Source: Gracilibacillus alcaliphilus (GTDB lineage Bacteria > Bacillota > Bacilli > Bacillales > Amphibacillaceae). From it: a stretch of 22,782 nucleotides of DNA. The stretch covers positions 1 to 22,782 of the forward strand of contig NZ_JAFBFA010000052.1 in the NCBI RefSeq assembly GCF_016909015.1, given 5' to 3'. Positions 14,514-21,975 of the stretch are shown here, in pieces (position 1 is the first letter of the stretch; each line of letters opens with the position of its first letter). The notes under the pieces were generated by a model, which saw nothing but the letters and a program-made list of their open reading frames with translations, was not told where the DNA came from and did no database searches. The position numbers and the translations under genes were made by a program.

Positions 14514-14933
14514 ATGGCTGATAATCTCACGGCAGAACAAAGAAGAAAGAACATGCAGGCCATAAGGTCTCAATCAAAACTAGAAGAAATTGTAACAAAA
14601 GAATTATGGAACAGAGGAATCAGATTTCGCAGAAATGTTAAAGACTTAAAAGGAAAACCAGATATTGCTATAAAGAAGTATAAATTAGTTATTTTTATAG
14701 ATTCTTGTTTTTGGCATGTATGTCCTATACATGCCAATATCCCAAAGAGCAATGAAACATACTGGAAAGAGAAATTATCTAGAAATCAAAAAAGGGATAA
14801 AGAAGTTACTGAGTACTATCTTGAGAAAGAATGGAATATTAAAAGGATTTGGGAACATGAGATTAAAAATGACTTTGACAAAGTTATTTTTGAATTAGAA
14901 GAGTTTATTAATAAAGTGAAAAACACCCTGTAA
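14514..14933 (+). CDS. vsr: Vsr-family very short patch repair endonuclease
   Basis: Vsr nicks DNA next to the T of T:G mismatches that arise when 5-methylcytosine deaminates, starting repair back to C:G. The 139-aa product aligns along its length with E. coli Vsr: RRKNMQAIRSQ near the N terminus, GKPDIAI with catalytic D50, VIFIDSCFWHVCP with the intercalating F66/W67 and H68, and IKRIWEHEI near the end. The CFWHxCPxH pattern and WEH are typical of Gram-positive versions, in which the E. coli zinc-ligand positions differ. AGGAGG (14501-14506) fixes the ATG at 14514. It follows module B on the same strand after a gap, so it may have its own promoter. The module B methyltransferase is its most likely partner, although either of the other two C5 enzymes could also make its substrate. 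Confidence 0.93.
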   Translation: MADNLTAEQRRKNMQAIRSQSKLEEIVTKELWNRGIRFRRNVKDLKGKPDIAIKKYKLVIFIDSCFWHVCPIHANIPKSNETYWKEKLSRNQKRDKEVTEYYLEKEWNIKRIWEHEIKNDFDKVIFELEEFINKVKNTL

Positions 14934-15472
14934 TGATTATTTTGTATAACAAGGAATTTCATTGAAGAACTATTTATGTTCACCTATGACAACATTAATT
15001 TAAAATGAAGTGAATATAACATTACCAAGTTTAACTCCAAAAACACAAACTATGATTGTTTATGATAATTAAATTCATGCAGTAAATGATCTATAGATAT
15101 CGCTTTACATATTGATAGACTGAGCAGCAAGCTCCTTCAAATGATAAGGTCCCAGCCTGGTAATTGGAGTAAATAGGAATGAAAGTCTGTAGTTCAAAGC
15201 AAAACGAAAGCTTCTCTAAGTAAGAACTTATGTAATTTTGTAAAATTTAAAAGGATTGAACCTGCATTCCTGAAATTTGTAACGAGGGCCTTGATCAAAA
15301 TTCTTTGTTTTCAAGGGGCTTGAAGCTTTTCATTATACACTCTAGAAATCTCGGTTATAAATATCTAATAGGTAGACACAAAAACAAATAACATTACAAT
15401 CTGCCTAACAATAGATTAATTGAAAGTATAATAGGTAATTCAAAGCAAGGTGGAGAATAGCAGAAGTGGTAA
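14934..15472. other. intergenic region between vsr and the PIN-like gene
   Basis: No gene is supported. Open stretches on both strands are short and lack starts with binding sites. No terminator is clear after vsr. A TTGAAG-N18-TATAAA just downstream is the best candidate promoter for the next gene. Confidence 0.4.
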
Positions 15473-15502
15473 TTGAAGCCCAAAGATCAATCTAGCTATA
15501 AA
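15473..15502 (+). promoter_or_regulatory. candidate promoter of the PIN-like gene
   Basis: TTGAAG (15473-15478) and TATAAA (15497-15502) are spaced by 18 bp. It lies 30 bases upstream of the inverted repeat in the leader. Confidence 0.35.
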
Positions 15503-15534
15503 AAATAATTAAATTTATAGTTTAGAATACTAGA

Positions 15535-15561
15535 TAGCTATTTCATAGAAAGGAATAGCTA
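15535..15561. promoter_or_regulatory. inverted repeat in the leader of the PIN-like gene
   Basis: TAGCTATT (15535-15542) and AATAGCTA (15554-15561) are perfect 8-bp inverted repeats with an 11-base gap, ending 24 bases before the start codon. It could be an operator or an RNA hairpin close to the ribosome binding site AAGGGG (15572-15577). Confidence 0.5.
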
Positions 15562-15585
15562 AGAATGAAATAAGGGGATGGCTTA

Positions 15586-17016
15586 ATGAGCTCAAAGTGG
15601 TATCCAGAGTTAGTAGAAATAATAGAAGATTCATTAATTGTATATGATACTTGTTCACTATTAAATGTCTATAGGTATTCATTAGTTAACAGTAAAAGAA
15701 TATTGGAATATTTTAAAAAATATGAAGATAATATTTGGCTGCCCTATCAAGTCAAAAAAGAATTTAATACAAATAAACATAAGGTAAAAAGTCCTAACTT
15801 ATATAAGAATTTAGATAAAAGCCTAATTACACTCGTGAATAATAAACATGAGGAACTTTTAGTTGAATTATCTGTCTATGAAAAGAGAGGATTCTCAAAA
15901 TTTCCAGAATTACAAGATCAACTCAAAAGTAAATTCGAAGAAATGAATGATATCATTAAACATTTTAAGCAAGATATAATGGATGAAATTGGTGTTTACA
16001 AAGAATTCATTGAGGCGGCAGATGAATATTTAGATAATCTATTAGGAAGTGATAAGGTAAGTGAAGAGATAAGTTCAGTTGATTTGTTAGAAATTATAAA
16101 AGAAGGTGAGCTTAGATATAAATATAAAATCCCTCCAGGATATGAAGACGAAGGGAAAGAAAAAGGTATAAATAAATTTGGTGATTTAATTATTTGGAAA
16201 GAAATAATTAATAAGGCAATAAATAGTGATGTGGTGAATATTATCTTTGTAACAAATGATACAAAGAAAGACTGGTTCCTTAAGAATTCACAAAATGTGA
16301 TTGAAGAACCAAGAAAAGAACTGATTTCCGAATTTAAACATTATAACAATGGGAAGAATGTGATTATCATTCCATTTCAAGATTTTATTGAAGAAGTTTC
16401 AGACCCCTCAGACCCGTCTCGCAGAGAACTTTTATTGGAACTTAGAATGAGTAATTTGATAAAACGGCTACCGTTTGACGCTTTTATGCAATTGGCAGAA
16501 AACGAAATTCAGTCTATAGATATCAATGATGTTGTAAAAAAGCTTATACACTCTACTAGTGATGCGGATAAAATATACATTAATAATATTATAGAAATTT
16601 CTACTCCCACAGTTGAAAATGTTATTTTAAATCCCAATGGGATTAGCATTAAGGAAAGTGAAATTATTTATTATATTAATGCAGTTGCGGAGTGCGACTT
16701 CTCTACAATTTCTTCTAACTCCAGCATATTATCATATGGAAGTATTCATTCCGATATAGTATTAAACATTGAGCTAAAAAGAAAGTTAACAGAAGATGAA
16801 AAAACTTTCATCGATAAATTCAAAGATAATTATTCTGATTTTATAACTATAGCTCATTATACTGCCGAAACAGCAAAGTACATTTGGGGAAATGATGATG
16901 ACTATGACCCTAATATATCTATTGAGACATATACAACTTGTCCTAGTTGTTACTGCAATATAAGCAATATTAATGATGCTGGGGATGGCTTTTGTATAAA
17001 TTGCTCAGAATCATAG
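15586..17016 (+). CDS. PIN-like domain protein with C-terminal zinc ribbon
   Basis: This stand-alone predicted ribonuclease has 476 aa. The N-terminal 235 residues match the PIN-like fold annotated as PIN_8: VYDTCSLLNVYRY with D21, WLPYQVKKEF with E59, FGDLIIWKEI with D200, and FVTNDTKKDWF with D225 and D229. These acidic residues would bind the metal ions for cutting RNA. A charged helical segment sits between the halves of the site, as is usual in this family. The middle part is unassigned. The C terminus ends in CPSC, then CINC, a zinc ribbon that may read nucleic acid. AAGGGG places the ATG at 15586. The gene stands alone; no antitoxin-sized frame adjoins it, so any restraint must be in cis or through the leader. 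A toxin-like antiphage effector is likely; the trigger is unknown. Confidence 0.85.
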   Translation: MSSKWYPELVEIIEDSLIVYDTCSLLNVYRYSLVNSKRILEYFKKYEDNIWLPYQVKKEFNTNKHKVKSPNLYKNLDKSLITLVNNKHEELLVELSVYEKRGFSKFPELQDQLKSKFEEMNDIIKHFKQDIMDEIGVYKEFIEAADEYLDNLLGSDKVSEEISSVDLLEIIKEGELRYKYKIPPGYEDEGKEKGINKFGDLIIWKEIINKAINSDVVNIIFVTNDTKKDWFLKNSQNVIEEPRKELISEFKHYNNGKNVIIIPFQDFIEEVSDPSDPSRRELLLELRMSNLIKRLPFDAFMQLAENEIQSIDINDVVKKLIHSTSDADKIYINNIIEISTPTVENVILNPNGISIKESEIIYYINAVAECDFSTISSNSSILSYGSIHSDIVLNIELKRKLTEDEKTFIDKFKDNYSDFITIAHYTAETAKYIWGNDDDYDPNISIETYTTCPSCYCNISNINDAGDGFCINCSES

Positions 17017-17108
17017 GGGGATATTTAATAAAATACAAATAAAGTATAAATTTTTCGATTATATCCAATGAAATGTACTGCCTTTGATATATTAATTACC
17101 ACCAATTA

Positions 17109-17219
17109 ACACATAGTGTATCAGTTGACAACAAGACTTTTTATCACTTAAATAGCCACATCAAAGCTACTACCCTTGACATGCCTCTACTAAGTTATCA
17201 GCTATGATACGCTATGTGT
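17109..17219. repeat. 111-bp element bounded by 14-bp inverted repeats
   Basis: ACACATAGTGTATC (17109-17122) is the inverse of GATACGCTATGTGT (17206-17219) with one mismatch. The inside holds no gene. The size and ends suggest a miniature inverted-repeat element or the remnant of an insertion sequence, but I see no target-site duplication. Confidence 0.4.
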
Positions 17220-17409
17220 GCGAATAGGGACAATAAGGCTTGTTTTCCTCATCCCACAATAAATCGGAAACAACGTCAAGGATGGCTGGGTCATTGCCGT
17301 CTCAGGATTAAAATGGCTAAATATTATCTTCTTGCAATACTCAATTTAGAAGAAATGAAATTATTATTTATAGGAGGAAAGGATATTAGTCTAAGGAAAA
17401 TTTAGACAC
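17220..17409. other. intergenic stretch with a doubtful 63-codon frame
   Basis: A 63-codon frame starts at 17214 within the right inverted repeat and runs on the plus strand to 17405. It has a basic segment (NRKQRQGWLGHCRLRIK) but no ribosome binding site before its ATG and no known relative that I recall. I do not call it a gene. It may be a decayed coding fragment. Confidence 0.25.
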
Positions 17410-17430
17410 TTTGTTATGGACTATAACAAA
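17410..17430. terminator. hairpin between convergent genes
   Basis: TTTGTTAT (17410-17417) and ATAACAAA (17423-17430) form a perfect 8-bp stem with a 5-base loop between the PIN-like gene and the leftward methyltransferase gene. The stem is A/T-rich and the following tracts are only moderately T-rich, so it is a weak terminator candidate for either direction. Confidence 0.4.
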
Positions 17431-17502
17431 ATTCTCGACTTGATTAAATTCACTTAAAATAGAATAGTGTATATTACCAATATAAAATCATAGATAATAT
17501 GA

Positions 17503-18555
17503 TTAATTGTTTAATTTTCTGTTTGTTGTCTCAGCCCACACTTTACTTTGTTTGAGTATATCCATTATATATTTCCCTTGCATCTCAGAAAATTTTGGAG
17601 GAAACGCATTACCAATCATTTGCGCCAAGCTAACCTTTTTCGTTACTGAAAACTGGTAGTTTTGTGGAAAAGTTTGTAGTAATGCAGCCTCTCTTGCAGT
17701 TATACTACGGTTTTCTTCAGGATGCAAAAAACGTCCTTTTGAAGGATTCATACATCCCCCTGTAATAGTTGACGATACCTTATCCCAGCTTAACCTACCA
17801 TAAACATCGGAGTATCCAATATTTTCCTTTTTGTGGCACTCTAGCCAATACTTTTTTGGAAGTTCTTTTCTGCTTCCGCCATCCCTAGGAATCATAGAGA
17901 TTATTTTTTCTATTTTTTTACTATGGGATGAATGTATTTTATGAAAAGGATCATCACTTTCTTTAGGTTTAGGCAGATGAAATATGAAATCCCTCACAGT
18001 TTTCGTAGGTAAATTAATTTTATCAGGTATTTGAATTAATTGTAATTTGGATCCTAATAAAACAAGCCTTTTTCTTCTTTGGGGAACCCCATAATCTGCA
18101 ATATCTACGACTCTGTAATCTATAAAGTAACCTAGAGACTTTAATTCGTCAACAACCCATTTAAATTTTTCATAATTTCTTAATCCGGGGACATTTTCCA
18201 TCATAATGAAGTCGGGAAGTATTTCTTTTATAACTCTATAAAATTCAAGAATAAGCTCGTTCCTCTCATCATCATAACCTTTTTTTTGGAGATTCCCTAT
18301 TTTTGAAAAACCTTGACAGGGTGGACACCCCGCAATTAAATCGATTTTATTCCCTTGTACTGATTCAAGGATTTCTTGATGGTTTACTTTCTTAATATCT
18401 TTATTAATCATTATTGTTTCACTATGATTTAATTTATAGGTTTTTGAAGTTTCTTCATCTATTTCTACTGCTACTCTCACATCAAATCCAGCTTGTTTTA
18501 ATCCTTCAGACAATCCCCCACATCCTGAGAACAAATCAACAGCTACAGGTCTCAC
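17503..18555 (-). CDS. C5-cytosine DNA methyltransferase (module D)
   Basis: This third C5 enzyme has 350 aa from the GTG at 18555, which has AAGGTGG five bases upstream. A TTG at 18585 in the same frame would overlap the previous gene and lacks a good site. The motifs are AVDLFSGCGGLSEGLKQAG (5-23), AGCPPCQGFS with catalytic C80, MENVPG (119-124), VPQRRKRLVLLG, TAREAALLQTFP and MIGNAFPP. Its target-recognition part is short and contains GRLSWDKVSSTITGG and a KGRFLHPEENRS segment, typical of compact C5 enzymes. It follows the OLD-type nuclease gene by 13 bases on the same strand, so both come from one transcript. It probably protects host DNA from that nuclease. The recognition site is unknown. 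Confidence 0.95.
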   Translation of the reverse strand: MRPVAVDLFSGCGGLSEGLKQAGFDVRVAVEIDEETSKTYKLNHSETIMINKDIKKVNHQEILESVQGNKIDLIAGCPPCQGFSKIGNLQKKGYDDERNELILEFYRVIKEILPDFIMMENVPGLRNYEKFKWVVDELKSLGYFIDYRVVDIADYGVPQRRKRLVLLGSKLQLIQIPDKINLPTKTVRDFIFHLPKPKESDDPFHKIHSSHSKKIEKIISMIPRDGGSRKELPKKYWLECHKKENIGYSDVYGRLSWDKVSSTITGGCMNPSKGRFLHPEENRSITAREAALLQTFPQNYQFSVTKKVSLAQMIGNAFPPKFSEMQGKYIMDILKQSKVWAETTNRKLNN

Positions 18556-18568
18556 TAATACCACCTTC

Positions 18569-20353
18569 CTATTGAACAGTTTCAAAATTAGTTAGATTAA
18601 GAATTGATTGTAAAATTGATTGTACCATTTCTTTATTTATGTTCTCTTCTTTTGATAACCAATGTGTTATAAGCATATCGTGTAAAGAATCAATATGATT
18701 TTCTTTAACATCAGCCGTAAATATTTTTTTGCAAGATTCATATATCCTATCTTTAAATTCAGACAACATACATACTTCGTCGTAATCAACCTGATTAATA
18801 AATCTGCTTCTCATAAAACTATCATCCCAAATTAATTGTTCAGGTGTTTGACAAGGTAAATAGAAAACGCGTTTACTGTAATAATCAAGATATCGAATTT
18901 GGGCTTCAATAATTTGGTCATCTCGCTTACTTCCTTGGCCGCCATCTTTTTGAAACGAAACCCAGCTTCCCGTAATTTCCTTTATTTTTCCTGCTAAAAA
19001 GGATATATTCTCGTTCTCCCTACTCAAAGTTTTTACATCAAATTCTTGATCGGTCCTTTTTTGATCACCATCAAAAATGACGAAATTCCTAGTATTATTT
19101 AATTCAGAATAATATTTAATATAATTACTTTTTATATAATCCGCACCGCCAGGTGTATATATCACATGTACATCACTTATATCCATGGTCATTAACACTC
19201 TATCAATTATCTTTTTAGCTAGTTTATCCTCAACATGAATATTTGTTTTTTCATACTTCATTCCAAGAAAGCTAAATGCCTCACTCGGATAACACTCATC
19301 AAAAATGTCAATCTTCTTCGTATCCAGATTTTTTGAAAATCTCTTAATTGCTTCTTTGGGCAAATTCTCTGTTAATACTGGTGAATGTGTGGCTATAATA
19401 ACTTGATGTTTTTTAGTTCTGATCTGTTGCAATAAAAATGTTAAGAGTTGTTTTTGCGCTCCTGGATGAAGTGACACTTCAGGTTCATCAAGAAGTATCA
19501 AACTACCTGGAGGGGTATTCAGGATTCTATGTACCAAACTAGTTACTGCTATTTCACCACTGCCAGCATGAGCTTCAGAATAAGTAAAAGAGTCTTTTTT
19601 CAACAAAACTGATGTACCCCATCCGCCAAACAATTTATGTTCAATAATCTTTCCTTCAATATACTCCTCTTGCAAAATAAATGAAATTGCCTCGATCTCC
19701 TCTGAACTCATGTTGTATACAGGACGATTTTGTTCCTGTTTTCTAATTTTTCTTTCTAGTCCATTTGAAATTATGTTATTTAGCTGCAGTGATTTTCTCC
19801 TAAGGTAGTCCTGTTTTGATTTTGCTTTTAAATTCTCAACAGTTCCAAAATAGAAAAATTTATCAAAAGCACTTAATTCCCCTCTAAAATCTAGATAGAC
19901 TCTTGATTTTTCTATAAGTTTCGGCCTTCCAGTTACTGACATATTCATATTATACTTTTTTCTCGGTCGACTAGTTTCCCAGTAATCTGGCTGACCTTTT
20001 CTAGGCATCCTTACATATAAAACCTCAGTTTTTTTACCCGCTTTAGTATATTCATAAAAATAACTGTGTCGTTCATCTTCTTCACCAAATTCTTCAATTG
20101 GATCAATCACTGTTGAAAACCAATAATCTCCTATATTATGACCTTTTGGAGCCCCGTATAAAGCCTGCAAAGCTGAACTTTTCCCAGACCCATTTTTCCC
20201 AACAAAAATAGTTAAAGGAAAGGTAAAATTTATCTCACTAAAAAATGTATAATTTTTAAAGTATGGAAAAACAAGTTTTGTTATATAATTATCATATACA
20301 TTTCTCTCCTTCATCTGATTAATGTCAGAAATTAAATGTTCTTTAGAATGCAT
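18569..20353 (-). CDS. OLD-family ATP-dependent nuclease (AAA/ABC-type ATPase plus TOPRIM)
   Basis: This single-chain protein of 594 aa joins an SMC/ABC-like ATPase to a TOPRIM nuclease. ATPase motifs are GKNGSGKS (52-59), an ABC-type signature AGSGE (263-267), Walker B LILLDE (285-290) followed by PEVSLHPG, and the H-loop ATHSP (H323). The TOPRIM part has HVEDKLAKKI with E375 and VIFDGD with D428 and D430, the metal-binding residues. This is the layout of class 1 OLD nucleases; unlike Gabija, no UvrD-type helicase is nearby. The ATG at 20353 follows GGTGGTGA. It is the first gene of a two-gene unit with a C5 methyltransferase, so it may act as a nuclease that spares methylated DNA, or sense altered DNA in the cell. 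Fold and motifs are confident. The restriction role is inferred. Confidence 0.9.
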   Translation of the reverse strand: MHSKEHLISDINQMKERNVYDNYITKLVFPYFKNYTFFSEINFTFPLTIFVGKNGSGKSSALQALYGAPKGHNIGDYWFSTVIDPIEEFGEEDERHSYFYEYTKAGKKTEVLYVRMPRKGQPDYWETSRPRKKYNMNMSVTGRPKLIEKSRVYLDFRGELSAFDKFFYFGTVENLKAKSKQDYLRRKSLQLNNIISNGLERKIRKQEQNRPVYNMSSEEIEAISFILQEEYIEGKIIEHKLFGGWGTSVLLKKDSFTYSEAHAGSGEIAVTSLVHRILNTPPGSLILLDEPEVSLHPGAQKQLLTFLLQQIRTKKHQVIIATHSPVLTENLPKEAIKRFSKNLDTKKIDIFDECYPSEAFSFLGMKYEKTNIHVEDKLAKKIIDRVLMTMDISDVHVIYTPGGADYIKSNYIKYYSELNNTRNFVIFDGDQKRTDQEFDVKTLSRENENISFLAGKIKEITGSWVSFQKDGGQGSKRDDQIIEAQIRYLDYYSKRVFYLPCQTPEQLIWDDSFMRSRFINQVDYDEVCMLSEFKDRIYESCKKIFTADVKENHIDSLHDMLITHWLSKEENINKEMVQSILQSILNLTNFETVQ

Positions 20354-20381
20354 ACATTCACCACCAAATTAACTTTATCTA

Positions 20382-20415
20382 GGCTCTGCTAGAAAATAAT
20401 ACAAAAAAGAGAGCC
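20382..20415. repeat. inverted repeat upstream of the OLD nuclease gene, next to an IS relic
   Basis: GGCTCT (20382-20387) and AGAGCC (20410-20415) are 6-bp inverted repeats around an A-rich centre. They lie between the nuclease gene start and the transposase relic. They may be part of the left end of the insertion sequence, or a hairpin. Confidence 0.3.
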
Positions 20416-20462
20416 CCTCATGTACAATGCAAGTACCTAAACCATATAATAAGGAATTTCTC

Positions 20463-20841
20463 ATGAATAAGAATACCACGTCCTTTATGCTAATTCAAAA
20501 CTTACTTTTAGAAACAGAACCTCAGGGTATTTTAGCAGAGTTTCATTACACAGATATAGCTCAAAAAAGCATAGTTTCTACAATGATCTCCTATTTGAGG
20601 CAGGGACAACAAATAAATAGAGAAGTCTGCGTCATGTGGCCGATGTAGCCTTATACCTGTGAAACACTGTTGCCATAGGCAGGCTTATCATGGAGAACGC
20701 TCTAGCAGTAAACTACATGTCAGTTTGATAGATGAAACGGCAGGTCTCGAACATGATAGACCAATTGGAATACAACTGGAAGGCAAACACTTTATCTTTG
20801 TTTGTGATCGTGCCTATTTCACTGTTGACAAGATTACAGCT
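20463..20841 (+). pseudogene. decayed, internally deleted IS4-family transposase
   Basis: Three consecutive reading frames together give transposase-like sequence. From the ATG 20463, frame one starts MNKNTTSFMLIQNLLLETE and includes HYTDIAQKSIVSTMISYL. A second frame then gives SLRHVADVALYL (about 20620-20655), and a third gives KHCCH, then YHGERSSSKLHVSLIDET and HFIFVCDRAYFTVDKI (to about 20838). The last segment carries the second aspartate of the DDE site as seen in IS4-type transposases. The normal protein would be over 350 aa; here about 125 codons remain with at least two frameshifts and large deletions, including the C-terminal glutamate part. It cannot be active. Its end coincides with the stop codon of the TIR gene on the other strand, so the insertion or its decay may have reshaped that gene's 3' end. 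Confidence 0.7.
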
Positions 20842-21892
20842 ACAATGATACATATACTACTTTTTTTAGTAGTACTTTAACGAAATTCATATGGAAACTT
20901 AATGGTATCTTGTATTCCTTCTTAAATGTTTGATGAAGCTCAATATCATCAGAAGAATCTTCTATAAACATGTATAATTGATTTAAAGCATTATATGCTT
21001 CATTAATTTCTGGATACTCTCTATTTACAGTTACTTCTTGCTCTTCCTCATCAACAAGGAGTCTCTCTTCATGCTTTAATCTCCTAACACCATCCCAAAC
21101 ATCATAGTCGGTTTGTATATTAGGTCTAAATACTCCACCTTTAATTTGGTAAAACAAAGCACTAATAACTTCCCTTGATAATGGACTTAAAGCAGCCTTT
21201 GCTTCATCCACTAATTCTTCTAATTGTTCCCATGAATCCATATTAGATTTCTTTATTTCTATTACATCACTGGGGTCTTTAGCAATCTCTAGTTTACCAC
21301 AGTATTCTTCAAGTTTATCAATTTTTTGTCTATCTCTCTGACTCTTTTCTACTAATAAAATCACTTCATTTTTTAATGATTCATATTCCTTTACAGAAAC
21401 ATTCTTAGGTGATTCAATCTTATTAATAAGAGTATCTAATTGACTTTTAAATTCTTCACCATACTTATTAAATAAAGATATTGCAAATTCATATCCAGAT
21501 TTTCGTAATTCATCAGCAAAGATATCTATGTCCTCAAGTCTTATAACTTGCCTAGCCTTTAATGGTGTACTCTCCAATGTATCAAACTTTAACGGTGGTA
21601 CAATGATAGGGATAATCTTTTTATCCATAGCCCATGCCGCTCCAAGCTCTGCCATACAGAAGTTACTATTTAAGAAATTTGGTGTAATGAGTAAAATTAT
21701 AATTTCAGCATTGTTAATATTTACTTTTATATGTTCAGTAAATGAATCACCACTTGGTATATCCCCATTGTTATAAGTAATACAGTATATCTTTTCATTC
21801 CTTATATCCATGCCCAGTCTAATAAATCTAACAAATCCATCTACTAACGGTTTGTCAGCAGAAGCATGACTTATAAATATTTCTTTTGTCAA
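20840..21892 (-). CDS. TIR-domain protein with catalytic glutamate
   Basis: This is a likely antiphage effector of 350 aa from the TTG at 21892, chosen because GGAGG lies eight bases upstream; a TTG at 21907 in the same frame overlaps that site. The N-terminal 130 residues are a TIR domain: EIFISHASADKPLVDGFV, then IIILLITPNFLNSNFCMAELGAAWAM. The glutamate in CMAEL (residue 82 from this start) is in the place of the NAD-cleaving catalytic residue. Bacterial TIR proteins of this kind degrade NAD or make cyclic ADP-ribose signals. A predicted coiled coil (about 145-205) and a helical C-terminal domain follow. The gene lies 83 bases behind the SH3-like membrane protein gene on the same strand. 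The C terminus ends where the IS relic stops and may be altered. TIR identity is sure; activity is inferred. Confidence 0.88.
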   Translation of the reverse strand: MTKEIFISHASADKPLVDGFVRFIRLGMDIRNEKIYCITYNNGDIPSGDSFTEHIKVNINNAEIIILLITPNFLNSNFCMAELGAAWAMDKKIIPIIVPPLKFDTLESTPLKARQVIRLEDIDIFADELRKSGYEFAISLFNKYGEEFKSQLDTLINKIESPKNVSVKEYESLKNEVILLVEKSQRDRQKIDKLEEYCGKLEIAKDPSDVIEIKKSNMDSWEQLEELVDEAKAALSPLSREVISALFYQIKGGVFRPNIQTDYDVWDGVRRLKHEERLLVDEEEQEVTVNREYPEINEAYNALNQLYMFIEDSSDDIELHQTFKKEYKIPLSFHMNFVKVLLKKVVYVSL

Positions 21893-21975
21893 ATTCCTTT
21901 CCTCCAATCATACTCTTGTAACTGCTAAACTGCTTAACGGTTATACTAACTTCACTATTAAATAAACATGTATAT

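Noticed and set aside
17214..17405. 63-codon open frame on the plus strand
   Set aside because: Its start is inside the inverted repeat, there is no ribosome binding site, and I know no relative. It is noted only as a possible fragment.
17503..20353. Gabija or PARIS system
   Set aside because: The OLD-type nuclease has no UvrD-like helicase partner and no DUF4435 protein beside it. Its partner is a C5 methyltransferase.
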